Shown here in pieces: positions 17,042 to 25,887 of a DNA stretch of 64,000 nucleotides. Made by a program: the position numbers and the translations under genes. Numbering within the stretch: position 1 is the stretch's first letter; every line of letters starts with the position of its first letter. This DNA is from Mesorhizobium shangrilense (GTDB lineage Bacteria; Pseudomonadota; Alphaproteobacteria; Rhizobiales; Rhizobiaceae), in NCBI RefSeq assembly GCF_028826155.1, contig NZ_JAQGPN010000001.1:4589501-4653500 (forward strand), read 5' to 3'. The notes under the pieces are model-generated. The model saw only the letters and a program-made list of their open reading frames with translations. It searched no databases and was not told the origin of the DNA.

Positions 17042-18199
17042 CTACCGCCCGCCGATCACGCCGATATAGTCCGACACCCAGCGATAGTAGGGCACGCACT
17101 GGTCGTTCTGGCTGGCGCATTTCGAGGTCGGCGTCGTCCAGAACCGGACCTTGTCGAAATTGTCCATGCCGTTGGCCGTGCAGCCCTCGGCGGTCTGCAT
17201 GCCGCGCTTGTCCGTGCAGGCCGCCGGGACAGACGGGTTCGCGCCGAACCACACCGAAAGATCGCTCTGCAGGTTGGAGGCCAGAGAATGCTCCATCCAC
17301 ATGTAGGCGCAATTCGGATTGGCGGAATCGACATGCATCATGGTGGTGTCCGCCCAGCCGGTCACCCCCTCCTCGGGGAACACTGAGGCGACCGGGTCCT
17401 TCGCGCCCTTCAGCAGGTTGACCTGGAACGGCCAGGAGCCCGAGGCGACCACGCCCTCGTTCTTGAAGTCGTCTATCTGGATGAAGGCGTCGTGCCAGTA
17501 GCGGCCGACGAGCTGGCGCTGCTGGCGCAGCAGGTCGAGCGCCGCCTTGTACTGGTCGTCGTTCAGTTCGTAGGGGCTCTTGATGCCGAGTTCAGGCTTG
17601 TGCGCCATCAGGTACTGCGCGGCGTCGGCGATATGGATCGGTCCGTCATAGGCCTGGACGCGGCCCTTGTTGGACTTGCCGTCGGGCAGCGTCTGCTCCT
17701 CGAAGACGACATTCCAGCTTTTCGGCGCTTCCTTGAAGACGTTGGTGTTGTACATCAGGACGTTCGGGCCCCACATGTAGGGAACGCCGTAGTGGACGCC
17801 GTCGACCGTGTGCCACGGCGCGTCCTTCAGCCGGTCGTCGAGCGTCGACCAGCTCTTGATGAGATCGATGTTGATCGGCTGAACCCGCTTGCCAGCGACG
17901 AGGCGCAGCGAGGCGTCGCCGGAGGCGGTGACGAGGTCGAAGCCGCCCTCGTTCATCAGCGCCACCATCTCGTCGGACGTGTTGGCGGTCTTGACGTTGA
18001 CCTTGCAGCCGGACGCCTCCTCGAACTTGGTCACCCAGTCGAAGGCCTTGTCGGTCTCGCCGCGCTCGATGTAGCCCGGCCATGCGACGATGGTGAGCTG
18101 TCCCTCGGCAGGCCCGATCTCCTTCACCTGCGCGACAGCCTGCCCGGCCAGCCCCAACGCAAGCGCCATCGCGGTACAGGTCTTCAGCAACGATTTCAT
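17042..18199 (-). CDS. Polyamine-type ABC transporter substrate-binding protein (PotD/YdcS-like)
   Basis: 385 residues from the ATG at 18199, which has GGGAG at suitable spacing; the ATG at 18208 lies directly against that GGGAG and is less likely. A signal peptide is clear (MKSLLKTCTAMALALGLAGQ, cleavage after AVA). The mature protein (LTIVAWPGYIERGETDK..., LVTASGDASLRLVAGK, PYMWGPNVLMYNTNVF, AYMWMEHSLASNLQ) matches periplasmic spermidine/putrescine-binding proteins. Six cysteines in the last third may form disulfides. It is first in the operon, with the ATPase, DUF559, two permease and dehydrogenase genes following. Confidence 0.9.
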   Translation of the reverse strand: MKSLLKTCTAMALALGLAGQAVAQVKEIGPAEGQLTIVAWPGYIERGETDKAFDWVTKFEEASGCKVNVKTANTSDEMVALMNEGGFDLVTASGDASLRLVAGKRVQPINIDLIKSWSTLDDRLKDAPWHTVDGVHYGVPYMWGPNVLMYNTNVFKEAPKSWNVVFEEQTLPDGKSNKGRVQAYDGPIHIADAAQYLMAHKPELGIKSPYELNDDQYKAALDLLRQQRQLVGRYWHDAFIQIDDFKNEGVVASGSWPFQVNLLKGAKDPVASVFPEEGVTGWADTTMMHVDSANPNCAYMWMEHSLASNLQSDLSVWFGANPSVPAACTDKRGMQTAEGCTANGMDNFDKVRFWTTPTSKCASQNDQCVPYYRWVSDYIGVIGGR

Positions 18200-18521
18200 G
18201 ATTGCCATCTCCCATTTGAGGCGCTGCTCTCTGGCGGCAGCGTGATCCCTGAATGTGAGCGTGATACGAATCTAGAGGTTTCGCAAATTGATTAAACAGA
18301 ACATCGGTATCGGATTTTCCGATACCTGCGACAGCGCATACTTTTCCGTGCAACGACGCGTCCAGACCGGGGACGAAGCGCCGGCGAAGGGCCCTATGCA
18401 ACGTCGTCGAGGGTCCCCCGCTCGCGGGGGTGTTGCCGGGCGGACCCATCCGGCCCAAGGAGCGCGCGAAATTGTCCGCCCCGGTTGCCGATGCGGCGTA
18501 ACTTTGCACGTGGAAGGAAGC
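18200..18521. other. Intergenic region upstream of the polyamine operon
   Basis: About 320 bases between the LysR gene and the binding-protein gene, both read on the minus strand. No credible coding frame was found. It holds the palindrome at 18306-18326, a second hairpin CCCCCGC/GCGGGGG at 18415-18430 that could end the LysR transcript, and an AT-richer stretch (18245-18300) that probably contains the operon promoter. Confidence 0.7.
18306..18326. promoter_or_regulatory. Candidate LysR operator upstream of the polyamine operon
   Basis: Perfect 9-bp inverted repeat GGTATCGGA/TCCGATACC around TTT. The spacing of symmetric T and A residues fits the T-N11-A rule for LysR proteins. It lies about 107 bases upstream of the binding-protein start, and the LysR gene at 18522-19424 is the next gene upstream, which makes that protein the natural candidate ligand. 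Confidence 0.55.
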
Positions 18522-19424
18522 TCAGCGCCGCGTGGTGCGCTGCGATTGGGCAAGGCCGATGAAGTCGCGCGCCGCCTGCGAGAGACCCGAGCCGCGCCGC
18601 CACACCATGCCGACCTGCACGACGGGCAGCGACCCGGAAATGTCACGGGACTCGATGCGATCGCCTTCGAGCGACCATGGCCGGTAGACGAGGTCCGGCA
18701 GCAGCGCGATTCCCGCTCCCGTCGCCACCAGACTGCGAACCGCCTCCACCGAACGCGTGCGGAAGGCGACATGCGGACGTGCGCCAAAGGCGGCGAGCAC
18801 CTTGCCGGTGTTCTCCTCGATTTCGTCCACCGTCAGCATGATCAGCGGCTCCCTGGCAATGTCGTCGATGCCGATGATGTCGGCGGACGACAGCGGGTGA
18901 CCGAGCGGCAGCCACAGGCGGTAGGGCGAGACCTCCAGGATTTCCGCCTGCAGCGCCATGCGGTCGCGCAGGTTGGAAATGACCATCACCGCGACGTCGA
19001 GTTCGCCGCCGATGAGAAGATGCTCGAGATAGTCGCCATTGTCCTCGATCGCGCCTATCTCGACGCCCGGAAATGCGCGCCGGTAGCGGGCGAGCAGGTC
19101 CGAAAGCACATAGCCGGCGACCATCGACGTGACGCCGAGCTGGAGCCGGCCCGCCTCCGTCTGCTCCTCGGAAAAGGTGCGGCGCGCATCGGAGACTGAG
19201 GCGAGGATCTTGGTCGCGTGGCGCAGGAACTGATGGCCCTTGTGCGTGATGTTGAGGCCACGCGGATGACGGTCGAAGAGTTCGACGCCGAGATCGCGCT
19301 CGAGGTCCTTGATCGATTCCGTGACGGATGACTGCGAGATCGACAGATGCTGGGCCGCGCGCAGCACCGAGCCACGTTCCGCGACGGCGACAAAGAACTG
19401 AAGCTGGCGGAGCGTGAAGGCCAT
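18522..19424 (-). CDS. LysR-family transcriptional regulator, likely of the polyamine operon
   Basis: 300 residues from the ATG at 19424; an upstream open frame reads through a repeat and is not coding. The helix-turn-helix is FFVAVAERGSVLRAAQHLS followed by ISQSSVTESIKDLERDLG, with the wing ELFDRHPRGLNITHKGHQF; the effector domain begins near residue 92 (RLQLGVTSMVAGYVLS). It lies directly upstream of the polyamine ABC operon on the same strand, with a palindrome at 18306-18326 in between. Regulation of that operon is inferred from position. The ligand is unknown; a polyamine or its breakdown product would be logical. Confidence 0.9.
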   Translation of the reverse strand: MAFTLRQLQFFVAVAERGSVLRAAQHLSISQSSVTESIKDLERDLGVELFDRHPRGLNITHKGHQFLRHATKILASVSDARRTFSEEQTEAGRLQLGVTSMVAGYVLSDLLARYRRAFPGVEIGAIEDNGDYLEHLLIGGELDVAVMVISNLRDRMALQAEILEVSPYRLWLPLGHPLSSADIIGIDDIAREPLIMLTVDEIEENTGKVLAAFGARPHVAFRTRSVEAVRSLVATGAGIALLPDLVYRPWSLEGDRIESRDISGSLPVVQVGMVWRRGSGLSQAARDFIGLAQSQRTTRR

Positions 19425-19440
19425 GTGGCTATCGTTTAGG

Positions 19441-19590
19441 CCTCCCCTCCCCCTTGAGGGGAGGGCCGATCCGCGGAGCGGATCGGGGTGGGGTCGCGGC
19501 GGAAGCAGTGGACGCCTTCGGAAGGTCGAGCGCGGCATTGACCGGCCCCACCCGACCGCTTCGCGGCCACCCTCCCCTCAAGGGGGAGGG
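19441..19590. repeat. Paired palindromic repeat element between DeoR and LysR genes
   Basis: First copy 19441-19494: CCTCCCCTCCCCCTTGAGGG, then CCGATCCGCGGAGCGGATCGG, then GGTGGGG. Second copy 19546-19590, inverted: CCCCACCC, ACCGCTTCGCGG, then CCCTCCCCTCAAGGGGGAGGG-type. It shares the core of the elements at 5350-5485 and 38331-38494. It fills the 177-base gap. Confidence 0.88.
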
Positions 19591-19601
19591 ATGGCTGATG
19601 C

Positions 19602-20384
19602 TCACGCCGCAGCCTCCCTGAGGCCGTTCGCAACGATGACCCGCACGCCCGCCTCTTCGAGGGCGGCGGCGACGTCGCGGGGCGGCAGGTGGTCGGTGTA
19701 GAGCTCCTGGAAGTCCTTGAAGTCGCAGACCTTCACCAGCCCGTGCCGGCCGAACTTGGTGTGATCGGTCACCACCACCGTGCGAGCGCCACGGGTGAGC
19801 ACCATGCGGGCGAACTCGGCCTCATCCAGATTGTAGTCCATGATGCCGATGGCGGCGTCGACCGCACCCACCGAAAGAACGGAATGGGTGACCGTGAACC
19901 GGCTGACGAATTCTATGGCGGATGCGCCGAAGGCCGCGCCGCTGTCGCTGCGCAGTTCGCCGCCGGCCATGTAGACCTTGTTGCCGTTGACGGTCGCCAG
20001 GGTGCGGGCGATGTCCGACGAATTGGTGATGACGGTGAGCCGCCGGTGGCCGAGCAGTTCGCGGGCAAGGAAGCTGGTCGTCGTGCCGGTGTCCAGCATC
20101 ACGGAATCGCCGTCCTGGATGGTCGTCGCGACGAGGCGGGCAATGGCGCGCTTGGCTTCCGCATTCTCACGCATGCGGCGCTCGAAAGGGGCTTCGCCCG
20201 CTAGCGACGGCAGGCTGATCGCGCCGTGCATCTTGAGCACCGAGCCGTCGTTGGTGAGCGGCTTCACGTCGCGGCGGACCGTTTCCAGGGAGACGCCGAG
20301 CTTTTCGGCAAGCGCGGCGATCGTGATCGTCCCCTCCTCCTGCAGCAGACGCAGGATCTCGCCATGGCGTTTGGAGTGATTCAT
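19602..20384 (-). CDS. DeoR/GlpR-family transcriptional regulator
   Basis: 260 residues. The N-terminal helix-turn-helix (RHGEILRLLQEEGTITIAAL, AEKLGVSLETVRRDVKPL) is typical of DeoR, and the C-terminal DeoR sugar-phosphate sensor domain has VMLDTGTTTSFLARELLG, VYMAGGELR and the late VVTDHTKFGRHG motif. Members usually repress catabolic operons and respond to a phosphorylated sugar-like ligand. It is divergent from the betaine/choline ABC transporter operon at 20602, with a 217-base gap, so it could control that operon, itself, or the neighbouring genes. The ligand is unknown. Confidence 0.9.
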   Translation of the reverse strand: MNHSKRHGEILRLLQEEGTITIAALAEKLGVSLETVRRDVKPLTNDGSVLKMHGAISLPSLAGEAPFERRMRENAEAKRAIARLVATTIQDGDSVMLDTGTTTSFLARELLGHRRLTVITNSSDIARTLATVNGNKVYMAGGELRSDSGAAFGASAIEFVSRFTVTHSVLSVGAVDAAIGIMDYNLDEAEFARMVLTRGARTVVVTDHTKFGRHGLVKVCDFKDFQELYTDHLPPRDVAAALEEAGVRVIVANGLREAAA

Positions 20385-20489
20385 GGTCGTCTCGCGTGGC
20401 GGAAAGTCATTGTGGGGCGCATATTTTCACAGATTTGGCGGATGACAACCGCACTCGGGCAAAAAAGCAAAGAAAGCCACAGCATCGCG

Positions 20490-20518
20490 TTGACAAGTCT
20501 TGGCCTGCTGCGAGACAT
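20490..20518 (+). promoter_or_regulatory. Candidate promoter of the betaine/choline transporter operon
   Basis: TTGACA at 20490-20495 followed after 17 bases by AGACAT at 20513-20518, about 84 bases before the ATG of the binding-protein gene. The -35 box is perfect and the -10 box weak, as for many alphaproteobacterial promoters. The 20385-20600 gap holds no gene. Confidence 0.45.
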
Positions 20519-20601
20519 TGTGTTCGGGAACTGGGCACAAGCGGTCGACAGAGCCGCGTGCCGATACTTGATCGGCCAACACTGCGAGCAGGAGGCTCTA
20601 C

Positions 20602-21567
20602 ATGTTGTTCACGTCGCACAAACTTACATGCGCCATTGCGGCGTTGACCGTTTCGACCGCTCTCGCCTGCTCTTCGGCGATGGCGCAGGAATCGACCGAT
20701 CCGATCAAGCTGACCCTCCACGACTGGACCGGCCAGCTCATCACGACCGAGCTGATGGGCGAGGTGCTGAAGAAGGCCGGATACAGCGTGGAATACGTGC
20801 AAGCGGACTACCTGGCGCAGTTTGCCGGGCTGGAGACGGGCGACCTGCACGTAGCCATGGAGATGTGGGAGACGACCGGGCGGGACGCCATGGACGCCTC
20901 CACCGCCACCGGCAAGACCGAGGTGATCGGCCCTACCGGCATGAAGGCCAAGGAAGAGTGGTGGTTTCCCGAATACATGAAGGAGAAATGCCCCGGCCTG
21001 CCGAACTGGGAAGCGCTGAAGGACGAGAAGTGCGCCGAGGCGTTCTCGACAGCGGAGACTGCGCCGAAGGGCCGCTACCTTGGTGGCCCGGTCACGTGGG
21101 GCGGATTCGACGACGAGCGCGTCGAGGCGCTGGGGCTGCCCTTCGAGGTGATCCATGCCGGCACCGACGCGGCGCTATTCGCCGAGCTCGAGAGCGCCTA
21201 CCAGCGGCAGGCGCCGATCCTGCTCTGGATCTACGCCCCCCATTGGGCGCCAACCAAGTACAAGGGCGAGTGGATCGAATTCCCGGAGTACACGAAGGAG
21301 TGCTACACCGACCCCAAATGGGGCTCCAATCCTGACGCGCTCTATGATTGCGGAAAACCCTTCGGCGAGATCTGGAAAGTCGGCTGGGTCGGCGTGAAGG
21401 ACAAGTGGCCGGGCGCCTACAAGGCGATCAAGGCCTTCACCATCGACAACGACCAGATGGGGCAGATGATCACCGAAGTCGACCTCAACGGCAAGCCGGT
21501 GAGCGAGGTCGTGCAGGCGTGGATGGCCGCAAACGAGCCCACGTGGTCCAAGTGGCTCAAGAAGTAG
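20602..21567 (+). CDS. Glycine betaine/choline-type ABC transporter substrate-binding protein
   Basis: 321 residues starting at ATG with GGAGG about ten bases upstream. An N-terminal signal peptide (MLFTSHKLTCAIAALTVSTA, cleavage after AMA) leads into an OpuAC-type domain: LTLHDWTGQLITTELMGEVL, VAMEMWETTG, KEEWWFPEYM, ILLWIYAPHW and a final AWMAANEPTWSKWL. Tryptophan- and tyrosine-rich segments of this kind form the aromatic cage for quaternary ammonium ligands. Four cysteines (CPG, KCAE, ECYT, DCGK) may form two disulfides in the periplasm. The ligand could be glycine betaine, choline, proline betaine or a relative; sequence alone does not decide. Confidence 0.9.
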   Translation: MLFTSHKLTCAIAALTVSTALACSSAMAQESTDPIKLTLHDWTGQLITTELMGEVLKKAGYSVEYVQADYLAQFAGLETGDLHVAMEMWETTGRDAMDASTATGKTEVIGPTGMKAKEEWWFPEYMKEKCPGLPNWEALKDEKCAEAFSTAETAPKGRYLGGPVTWGGFDDERVEALGLPFEVIHAGTDAALFAELESAYQRQAPILLWIYAPHWAPTKYKGEWIEFPEYTKECYTDPKWGSNPDALYDCGKPFGEIWKVGWVGVKDKWPGAYKAIKAFTIDNDQMGQMITEVDLNGKPVSEVVQAWMAANEPTWSKWLKK

Positions 21568-21731
21568 GAGCGCCGAGGGCTAGCGATCTGCTGGAATAGC
21601 GCGATGTCGTTCGGTCCGTCAGATAGGCGCAGCCGGAATGCCCGCCTCCTTCGCGGGAGGAGCATTGCGGCGCGTGAGGTCCGAACCGGGCTGCATGGCA
21701 CCGCCGGCGGCCACTCCCACATGGCGGCGGG

Positions 21732-22748
21732 ATGATGGCCAATCAGTCCAAGCTCGTCTGCCGCAATGTCTGGAAGATCTTCGGCAGCGGCGCAGGCGAG
21801 TTCCTCGCCTCGCACGCCAATCCCGGCCCCGACGCGCTCGCCCGGGCCGGGCTCGTCGGCGCCGTGCAAAATGTCAATGTCGAGGTCCAGGCGGGCGAGA
21901 TCTTCGTCATCATGGGGCTGTCGGGCTCAGGCAAGTCGACGCTCGTGCGCTGCCTGTCGCGGCTGATCGAGCCGACGTCGGGCGAGATCGTGTTCAACGG
22001 CGAGAACCTGCTGGCGGCGAGCGAAAGCCGGATGATCGAGATCCGCCGCCATCAGATGGGCATGGTCTTCCAGAATTTTGCCCTGCTGCCGCACATGAGC
22101 GTGCTCGCGAATGTCGCATTCCCCCTGGAAGTGCAGGGCATCGAGCGCGGGGAGCGTGAGGCGCGGGCGCAGAAGATGATCGAGTTGGTGGGGCTTGGCG
22201 GGAAGGAGGCGTTCTTCCCGCGCGAACTGTCCGGGGGACAGCAGCAGCGCGTCGGAATCGCCCGCTCGCTTGCGGTGGAGCCGGAGCTGTGGTTCCTCGA
22301 TGAGCCGTTCTCGGCACTCGACCCGCTGATCCGCCGCGAGATGCAGGACGAGTTCATGCGCCTGCAATTCGTGCTGAAGAAGACCATCGTCTTCATCACG
22401 CACGACTTCGACGAGGCGATCCGCCTCGCCGACCGCATCGCCATCATGAAGGACGGCGCGATCGTCCAGTCCGGTACGCCAGAGGAACTGGTGCTGAGCC
22501 CGGCGACCGCCTACGTCGCCGAATTCACCCGCAACGTCACCAAGTCGAAGGTGATCAAGGTCGCCTCGATCATGAAGCCGGCACCTGCGGGGTTGAACGG
22601 CGCGGCGGTGAAAGCGCGTGCGACAGTGGCCGACACGGCCCCGCTGTTTCGTTCCGGCATCGATATCTTGCGGGTCGAGGACGCTGACGGCCGCACCGCC
22701 GGCGCCCTGCACCGCATCGACGTCGTCGATCTGATGATGCGGGGATAG
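21732..22748 (+). CDS. Glycine betaine/proline-type ABC transporter ATP-binding protein (ProV-like)
   Basis: 338 residues. N-terminal VWKIFGSGAGEF is typical of the QAT (ProV/OpuAA) subfamily. Walker A is GLSGSGKST, the signature LSGGQQQRVGIARSL, Walker B LWFLDEPFSALDP, and the H-loop VFITHDFDEA. The C-terminus (about residues 265-338) is shorter than the paired CBS modules of ProV, so direct ionic-strength sensing as in OpuA is unlikely. It is preceded by a 164-base gap after the binding-protein gene, containing a small hairpin near 21641-21662, and followed by a repeat-containing gap before the permease. Confidence 0.92.
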   Translation: MMANQSKLVCRNVWKIFGSGAGEFLASHANPGPDALARAGLVGAVQNVNVEVQAGEIFVIMGLSGSGKSTLVRCLSRLIEPTSGEIVFNGENLLAASESRMIEIRRHQMGMVFQNFALLPHMSVLANVAFPLEVQGIERGEREARAQKMIELVGLGGKEAFFPRELSGGQQQRVGIARSLAVEPELWFLDEPFSALDPLIRREMQDEFMRLQFVLKKTIVFITHDFDEAIRLADRIAIMKDGAIVQSGTPEELVLSPATAYVAEFTRNVTKSKVIKVASIMKPAPAGLNGAAVKARATVADTAPLFRSGIDILRVEDADGRTAGALHRIDVVDLMMRG

Positions 22749-22791
22749 ACCATGCGTAGGTGTTGCAACACCCCCCTCTGGCCCGCCGAGC

Positions 22792-22920
22792 GTTTCCCCC
22801 TCAAGGGGGGATGTCGGCTGACTCATTCGATTTCGCCGATCGCCAACGTTTCCGGACTGGCGCAGGGCTCATCACGCGCAATCTCCTCCCTTGTGGGGGA
22901 GATGGCCGGCAGGCCAGCGG
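22792..22920. repeat. Diverged paired palindromic repeat before the fused permease gene
   Basis: Contains TTTCCCCCTCAAGGGGGGAT at 22792-22811 and ATCTCCTCCCTTGTGGGGGA at 22881-22900, two C/G-rich hairpins like those at other repeat loci, with GGCCGGCAGGCC after the second. It lies in the 215-base gap between ATPase and permease genes. Similarity to the other elements is visible but imperfect. Confidence 0.65.
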
Positions 22921-22963
22921 GGCGTGCCAGCGCACGAAGCGGCTCCGGAGCCGGGGCTCGGCG

Positions 22964-24979
22964 ATGATTGCCCCCGTCATCGCTGCCCGCCGCCCAATCG
23001 CGCCGCGTCTAATCGGTCCGGCATCGGTTCCCTGGCTCATCGCCGGCATCGCCTTCATCATCGTCTGGCAGGCCGGCAAGGGGCTCCTGCCCTGGGCCTT
23101 CGACTTCCCGAAGGCCTGGCAGATCCCGGCGGCGCGGTGGATTGGCGACCTCATGAAGTGGCTCGTCAACGAAGCGAACTTCGGGCTGTTCACCTTCAAG
23201 GAACTGACGCGCTTCATCGCGGAAGTGGTCGACGCCCCCTACCGGATCGCGCTCGGCCTGCTGTCGACCGGCTTGCTGTCCGGCGAGGGATCGAGCGCCG
23301 TCCAGGTGCTGCCGCCCCTGTCGTGGGTCGCTGTGGTCGCCATCGTGGCCATGCTCGGCTACTACGCCGGGGGCCGCAGGCTGGCGCTTCTCGCCGGCGG
23401 CTGCTTCCTTTTCCTCGCCGTCTTCGGCCAATGGTCGAGCGCCATGGTGACGCTCGCCTCGATCCTCGTCGCCGTGCCGATCGGCGTGATCGGCGGCCTG
23501 CTGCTCGGCATCGCCGCGTACCGGTGGCCGCGCGTGGAAAAGGCGATCACGCCGCTTCTCGACCTGATGCAGACGATTCCAGTCTTCGCCTATCTGGTCC
23601 CCATTCTCGTGCTTTTCGGCTTCGGGCCGACTGCCGCGGTGCTGGCGACGGTCATCTATGCCATGCCGCCGATGACGCGCATCACGACGCTGGCGTTGCG
23701 CGGGGTGCCGTCGGAGGTGACCGACCTCGGACGCATGATCGGCTGCACACGCCGGCAGATGACGTGGCGGGTCCTGGTGCCCTCGGCCAAGGACAGCCTG
23801 ATGGTTGGCGTCAACCAGGTGATCATGCTGTCGCTCAACATGGTGATCATCGCCTCCATGATCGGCGCCGGGGGGCTGGGGTTCGACGTGCTCGCAGCCT
23901 TGCGGCGGCTCCAGATCGGCGCCGGGCTGGAGGCGGGCCTGGCGATCGTCGCGCTTGCCATCGCGCTCGACCGGCTGAGCCAGGCTTTTGCATCGAAGGA
24001 GCGTGCGCCGCAGCCCGATGCCGGCGCGGGCTTTGCCGCAAGGCATCCCTACACGCTGGCGGCGCTCGTGCTCATCCTAGTCACAGGTATTGTCGGAGTG
24101 GTCGCGCCGGCCGTGCAGACCTATCCCGCGGCGCTGCAGGTCTCGACCGGCAGTTTCTGGGACGAGGTCGTGAAGTGGATCAACATCAACTTCTTCGACA
24201 CCCTGGAAGCGACGAAGAACGCCGTCCTTCTCAACGTGCTGGTGCCGTTCAAGCGCTTGCTCGGCGACCTGCCCTGGGCAGGCGTCGTGGGTTTCCTTGC
24301 CTTTACCGGCTGGCGGCTCGGCGGCTGGCGGCTTGCCACGACAGCCGGATTGCTGTCGCTGCTCATCGCCGCCACCGGCCAGTGGGAGAAGGCGACGATC
24401 ACCGTCTATCTCTGCGGCATCTCGGTCCTCATCGCGACGTTGATCGGCGTCCCGGTGGGCATCCTTGCCGCCGAGCGCGAGCGTCTCTGGCGCTGGGTGC
24501 AGGTGATCATCGACACCCTGCAGACGCTGCCGTCCTTCGTCTACCTGATGCCGGTCGTCATGCTGTTTCGCGTCGGCGATTTCACCGCCATGATCGCCAT
24601 CGTCGCCTACGCCGTGGCGCCGGCCATCCGCTACACCGTACTCGGCATCCAGAAGGTCGACCCGCTGCTCATCGAGGCGGGGCGGGCGATGGGCTGCACG
24701 GACAGGCAGCTGCTCACCAAGATCAAGCTGAAGCTGGCCTTTCCCGAAATCCTGCTCGGCCTCAACCAGACCATCATGTTCGCCCTGTCGATGCTGGTCA
24801 TCACCGCGCTGGTCGGAACCCGCGACCTCGGACAGGAGGTCTACATCGCGCTGACCAAGGCGGACACCGGGCGCGGCATCGTCGCCGGCCTGGCAGTCGC
24901 CTTCATCGCCATCATCGCCGACCGGCTGATCTCGGCGGGAGCTGGTCGTCTGAAAGCAAGGCTGGGGCTTGCATCATGA
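22964..24979 (+). CDS. Tandem-fused betaine/choline-type ABC transporter permease
   Basis: 671 residues from the ATG at 22964. It holds two ProW-like permease units in one chain: unit 1 about residues 15-345, unit 2 about 360-671. Each has its own helices and an EAA-type loop, the first GVPSEVTDLGRMIGCTRRQM, the second KVDPLLIEAGRAMGCTDRQL. Most Pro/Opu systems use a homodimer of one-unit permeases; a fused pair supplies the whole membrane part. Both units also carry an extra segment before the core (IPAARWIGDLMKWLVNEANF; WININFFDTLEATKNAVL). It overlaps the next gene by ATGA. An in-frame extension upstream runs through repeat sequence and is rejected. Confidence 0.9.
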   Translation: MIAPVIAARRPIAPRLIGPASVPWLIAGIAFIIVWQAGKGLLPWAFDFPKAWQIPAARWIGDLMKWLVNEANFGLFTFKELTRFIAEVVDAPYRIALGLLSTGLLSGEGSSAVQVLPPLSWVAVVAIVAMLGYYAGGRRLALLAGGCFLFLAVFGQWSSAMVTLASILVAVPIGVIGGLLLGIAAYRWPRVEKAITPLLDLMQTIPVFAYLVPILVLFGFGPTAAVLATVIYAMPPMTRITTLALRGVPSEVTDLGRMIGCTRRQMTWRVLVPSAKDSLMVGVNQVIMLSLNMVIIASMIGAGGLGFDVLAALRRLQIGAGLEAGLAIVALAIALDRLSQAFASKERAPQPDAGAGFAARHPYTLAALVLILVTGIVGVVAPAVQTYPAALQVSTGSFWDEVVKWININFFDTLEATKNAVLLNVLVPFKRLLGDLPWAGVVGFLAFTGWRLGGWRLATTAGLLSLLIAATGQWEKATITVYLCGISVLIATLIGVPVGILAAERERLWRWVQVIIDTLQTLPSFVYLMPVVMLFRVGDFTAMIAIVAYAVAPAIRYTVLGIQKVDPLLIEAGRAMGCTDRQLLTKIKLKLAFPEILLGLNQTIMFALSMLVITALVGTRDLGQEVYIALTKADTGRGIVAGLAVAFIAIIADRLISAGAGRLKARLGLAS

Positions 24980-25887
24980 ACGTTTCGGCCGCCTCCCAGC
25001 CGACCATCCACGACCGCATCCGCGCCCTGCCCTGCTGGAACGGCAGCATCGAGATCGCGCCGCTGGCGGGTGGTCTGAGCAATGCCAACTTCCTGGTGAA
25101 GGACGCCGCCGGCCGCCACGTCGTGCGTCTTGGCAGGGACTACCCCTTCCATCATGTGCTGCGAAGCCGCGAGGCGATGACGGCGCGCGCCGCCCACGCC
25201 GCAGGGCTCGCGCCGGCGGTGCATTATTCCGAGAGCGGCGTGCTGGTGACCGAATATCTCGGCGCCAGGACGTTCACGGCCGAGGACGTGCGCGCGAATG
25301 TCGAACCCATTGCACGCCTCGTGCACCGCTTTCACCACGAGATGCCGCGGCACGTGTCGGGGCCCGGCTTCATGTTCTGGGTATTCCATGTCATCCGCGA
25401 CTATGCCCGGACGCTTCAGACCGACGGAAGCCGGATGACGGCCGAGCTCCCCGGATATCTCTCGCTCGCCGAGCAGCTCGAGCGCGCCCAGGCGCCGCTC
25501 CCGGTGGTCTTCGGCCACAACGATCTTTTGCCGGCAAATTTTCTCGACGACGGCGATCGTCTCTGGCTGATCGACTTCGAATATGCGGGCTTCAACACGG
25601 CCATGTTCGACCTCGCCGGCGCAGCTTCCAACGCGGGGATGGACGAAGCTCAGTCCGATCTGCTGCTCACGGCATACTTCGGCCACGCGCCCAACGCCGC
25701 GATCCGCAAGGCGCAGGCTGCGATGCAATGCGCGTCGCTTCTCCGCGAGGCCATGTGGAGCATGGTCTCGGAAATCCACCTCGACGCGCCGGGCGCCGAC
25801 TACATCGCCTACACCAACGAGAATCTGGTGCGGCTGGCGGAAGCGCTCGACGCCTACAGAACGAGATACGGGACGGAAACATCATGA
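24976..25887 (+). CDS. Choline/ethanolamine kinase-like phosphotransferase (APH fold)
   Basis: 303 residues from the ATG at 24976, overlapping the permease stop. It has the aminoglycoside-phosphotransferase/choline-kinase fold: LAGGLSNANFLVKD (N-lobe loop), HVVRLGRDYPFHHVLRSREA, the catalytic VVFGHNDLLPANF with Asp and Asn of the Brenner motif, and LWLIDFEYAGFN with the metal-binding Asp. This LicA/choline-kinase branch phosphorylates small alcohols, so a substrate imported by the neighbouring transporter is likely. Translational coupling both up- and downstream places it firmly in the operon. The true substrate is not known. Confidence 0.85.
   Translation: MNVSAASQPTIHDRIRALPCWNGSIEIAPLAGGLSNANFLVKDAAGRHVVRLGRDYPFHHVLRSREAMTARAAHAAGLAPAVHYSESGVLVTEYLGARTFTAEDVRANVEPIARLVHRFHHEMPRHVSGPGFMFWVFHVIRDYARTLQTDGSRMTAELPGYLSLAEQLERAQAPLPVVFGHNDLLPANFLDDGDRLWLIDFEYAGFNTAMFDLAGAASNAGMDEAQSDLLLTAYFGHAPNAAIRKAQAAMQCASLLREAMWSMVSEIHLDAPGADYIAYTNENLVRLAEALDAYRTRYGTETS

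Noticed and set aside
16893..17312. In-frame extension of the polyamine ATPase gene upstream of 16892
   Set aside because: It overlaps the binding-protein gene on the same strand in another frame and includes a repeat; the ATPase family begins at MIPAVSFQKVSRHFG.
22760..22963. In-frame extension of the fused permease gene upstream of 22964
   Set aside because: The 68 extra codons pass through palindromic repeat sequence and have no permease character; the ATG at 22964 gives a normal N-terminus.
22891..24975. Long plus-strand frame leading into the choline-kinase-like gene
   Set aside because: It is a frame-shifted shadow of the permease gene; the kinase homology starts at 24976 with an ATGA overlap.
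24969..25883. Long plus-strand frame leading into the DMGDH-like gene
   Set aside because: It is an arginine-rich shadow of the kinase gene; the FAD-binding N-terminus starts at 25884.
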